Shown here: positions 5,303-5,388 of the stretch, one piece after another
How the letters are laid out: each line of letters opens with the position of its first letter
How positions within the stretch are numbered: the first letter of the stretch is position 1
NCBI GenBank assembly: GCA_002780065.1
Contig: PEWQ01000147.1
Coordinates: 1 to 5,388, forward strand
Direction of reading: 5' to 3'
Source: Candidatus Hydrogenedentes bacterium CG07_land_8_20_14_0_80_42_17
GTDB lineage: Bacteria > UBA8481
Length of the DNA stretch: 5,388 nucleotides
The notes under the pieces: generated by a model
The model's input: only the letters and a program-made list of their open reading frames with translations
What the model was told of the DNA's origin: nothing
Database searches by the model: none
Translations under genes and position numbers: made by a program

Positions 5303-5388
5303 GCCACAGACGCCATTGCGCCACAGACGCCATTGCGCCACAGACGCCATTGCGCCACAGACGCCATTGCGCCACAGACGCCATTGCG
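5303..5388. repeat. 17-base tandem repeat array, at least five perfect copies, cut by window edge
   Basis: The unit GCCACAGACGCCATTGC starts at 5303, 5320, 5337, 5354 and 5371; a sixth copy begins at 5388. All five are identical. Each unit is two half-units sharing CGCCA: CGCCACAGA (9 bases) and CGCCATTG (8 bases). There are no spacers, so it is not CRISPR. The array is GC-rich against AT-rich flanks. The unit has no stop codon in any of six frames and 17 is not a multiple of 3, so translation cycles through all frames every 51 bases, giving a 17-residue period. An ATG at 5281 opens a frame (MKKVDSLCHRRHC...) that runs to the window edge, but no ribosome binding site is visible. True copy number is unknown. 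Confidence 0.95.

Noticed and set aside
5303-5388. CRISPR array
   Set aside because: Copies are contiguous, 17 bases long and without spacers.

Overview
The window looks like ordinary chromosome from an uncultured, diderm (Gram-negative-type) bacterium. It has a signal-peptide-bearing beta-barrel protein ending in phenylalanine, a lipoprotein, and a c-di-GMP-type HD-GYP protein. Base composition is moderately AT-rich, intergenic regions are very AT-rich, and most starts lack a clear Shine-Dalgarno sequence. No rRNA or other taxonomic marker is present, so I do not assign a phylum. Weak Shine-Dalgarno use would fit an FCB-group or candidate-phylum bacterium, but that is only a guess.

Layout, left to right. 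Bases 20-84 hold a dispersed-type palindromic repeat. Bases 85-329 hold no gene I can support, only the upstream region of the first gene. A forward pair follows: a roughly 590-residue outer-membrane beta-barrel protein of unknown family (330-2102), then, 21 bases on, a small lipoprotein with an NTF2/SnoaL-like look (2124-2591). Facing it with a 3-base gap is a short reverse-strand HicB-family gene (2595-2846) with no HicA partner nearby. After an AT-rich gap (2847-3032) come two more reverse-strand genes: a cyclic-nucleotide-binding plus HD-GYP phosphodiesterase (3033-4094), and upstream of it amrS, the radical SAM enzyme of the AmmeMemoRadiSam system (4180-5208). From 5303 to the window edge there are five perfect copies of a 17-base tandem repeat.

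How the genes fit together. The barrel and lipoprotein are probably co-transcribed and both sit in the cell envelope. amrS and the HD-GYP gene point the same way, but a promoter-like sequence lies between them, so they need not be one unit. HicB appears to be solitary. No complete new system is evident. The points most worth a second look are the terminal 17-base array with promoter-like sequences aimed into it, the uncharacterised barrel/lipoprotein pair, the possibly leaderless starts, and the recurrent GCAGTAAA motif confined to non-coding DNA. Both window ends are repetitive, which is where short-read assemblies often break, so the window may be a whole small contig.
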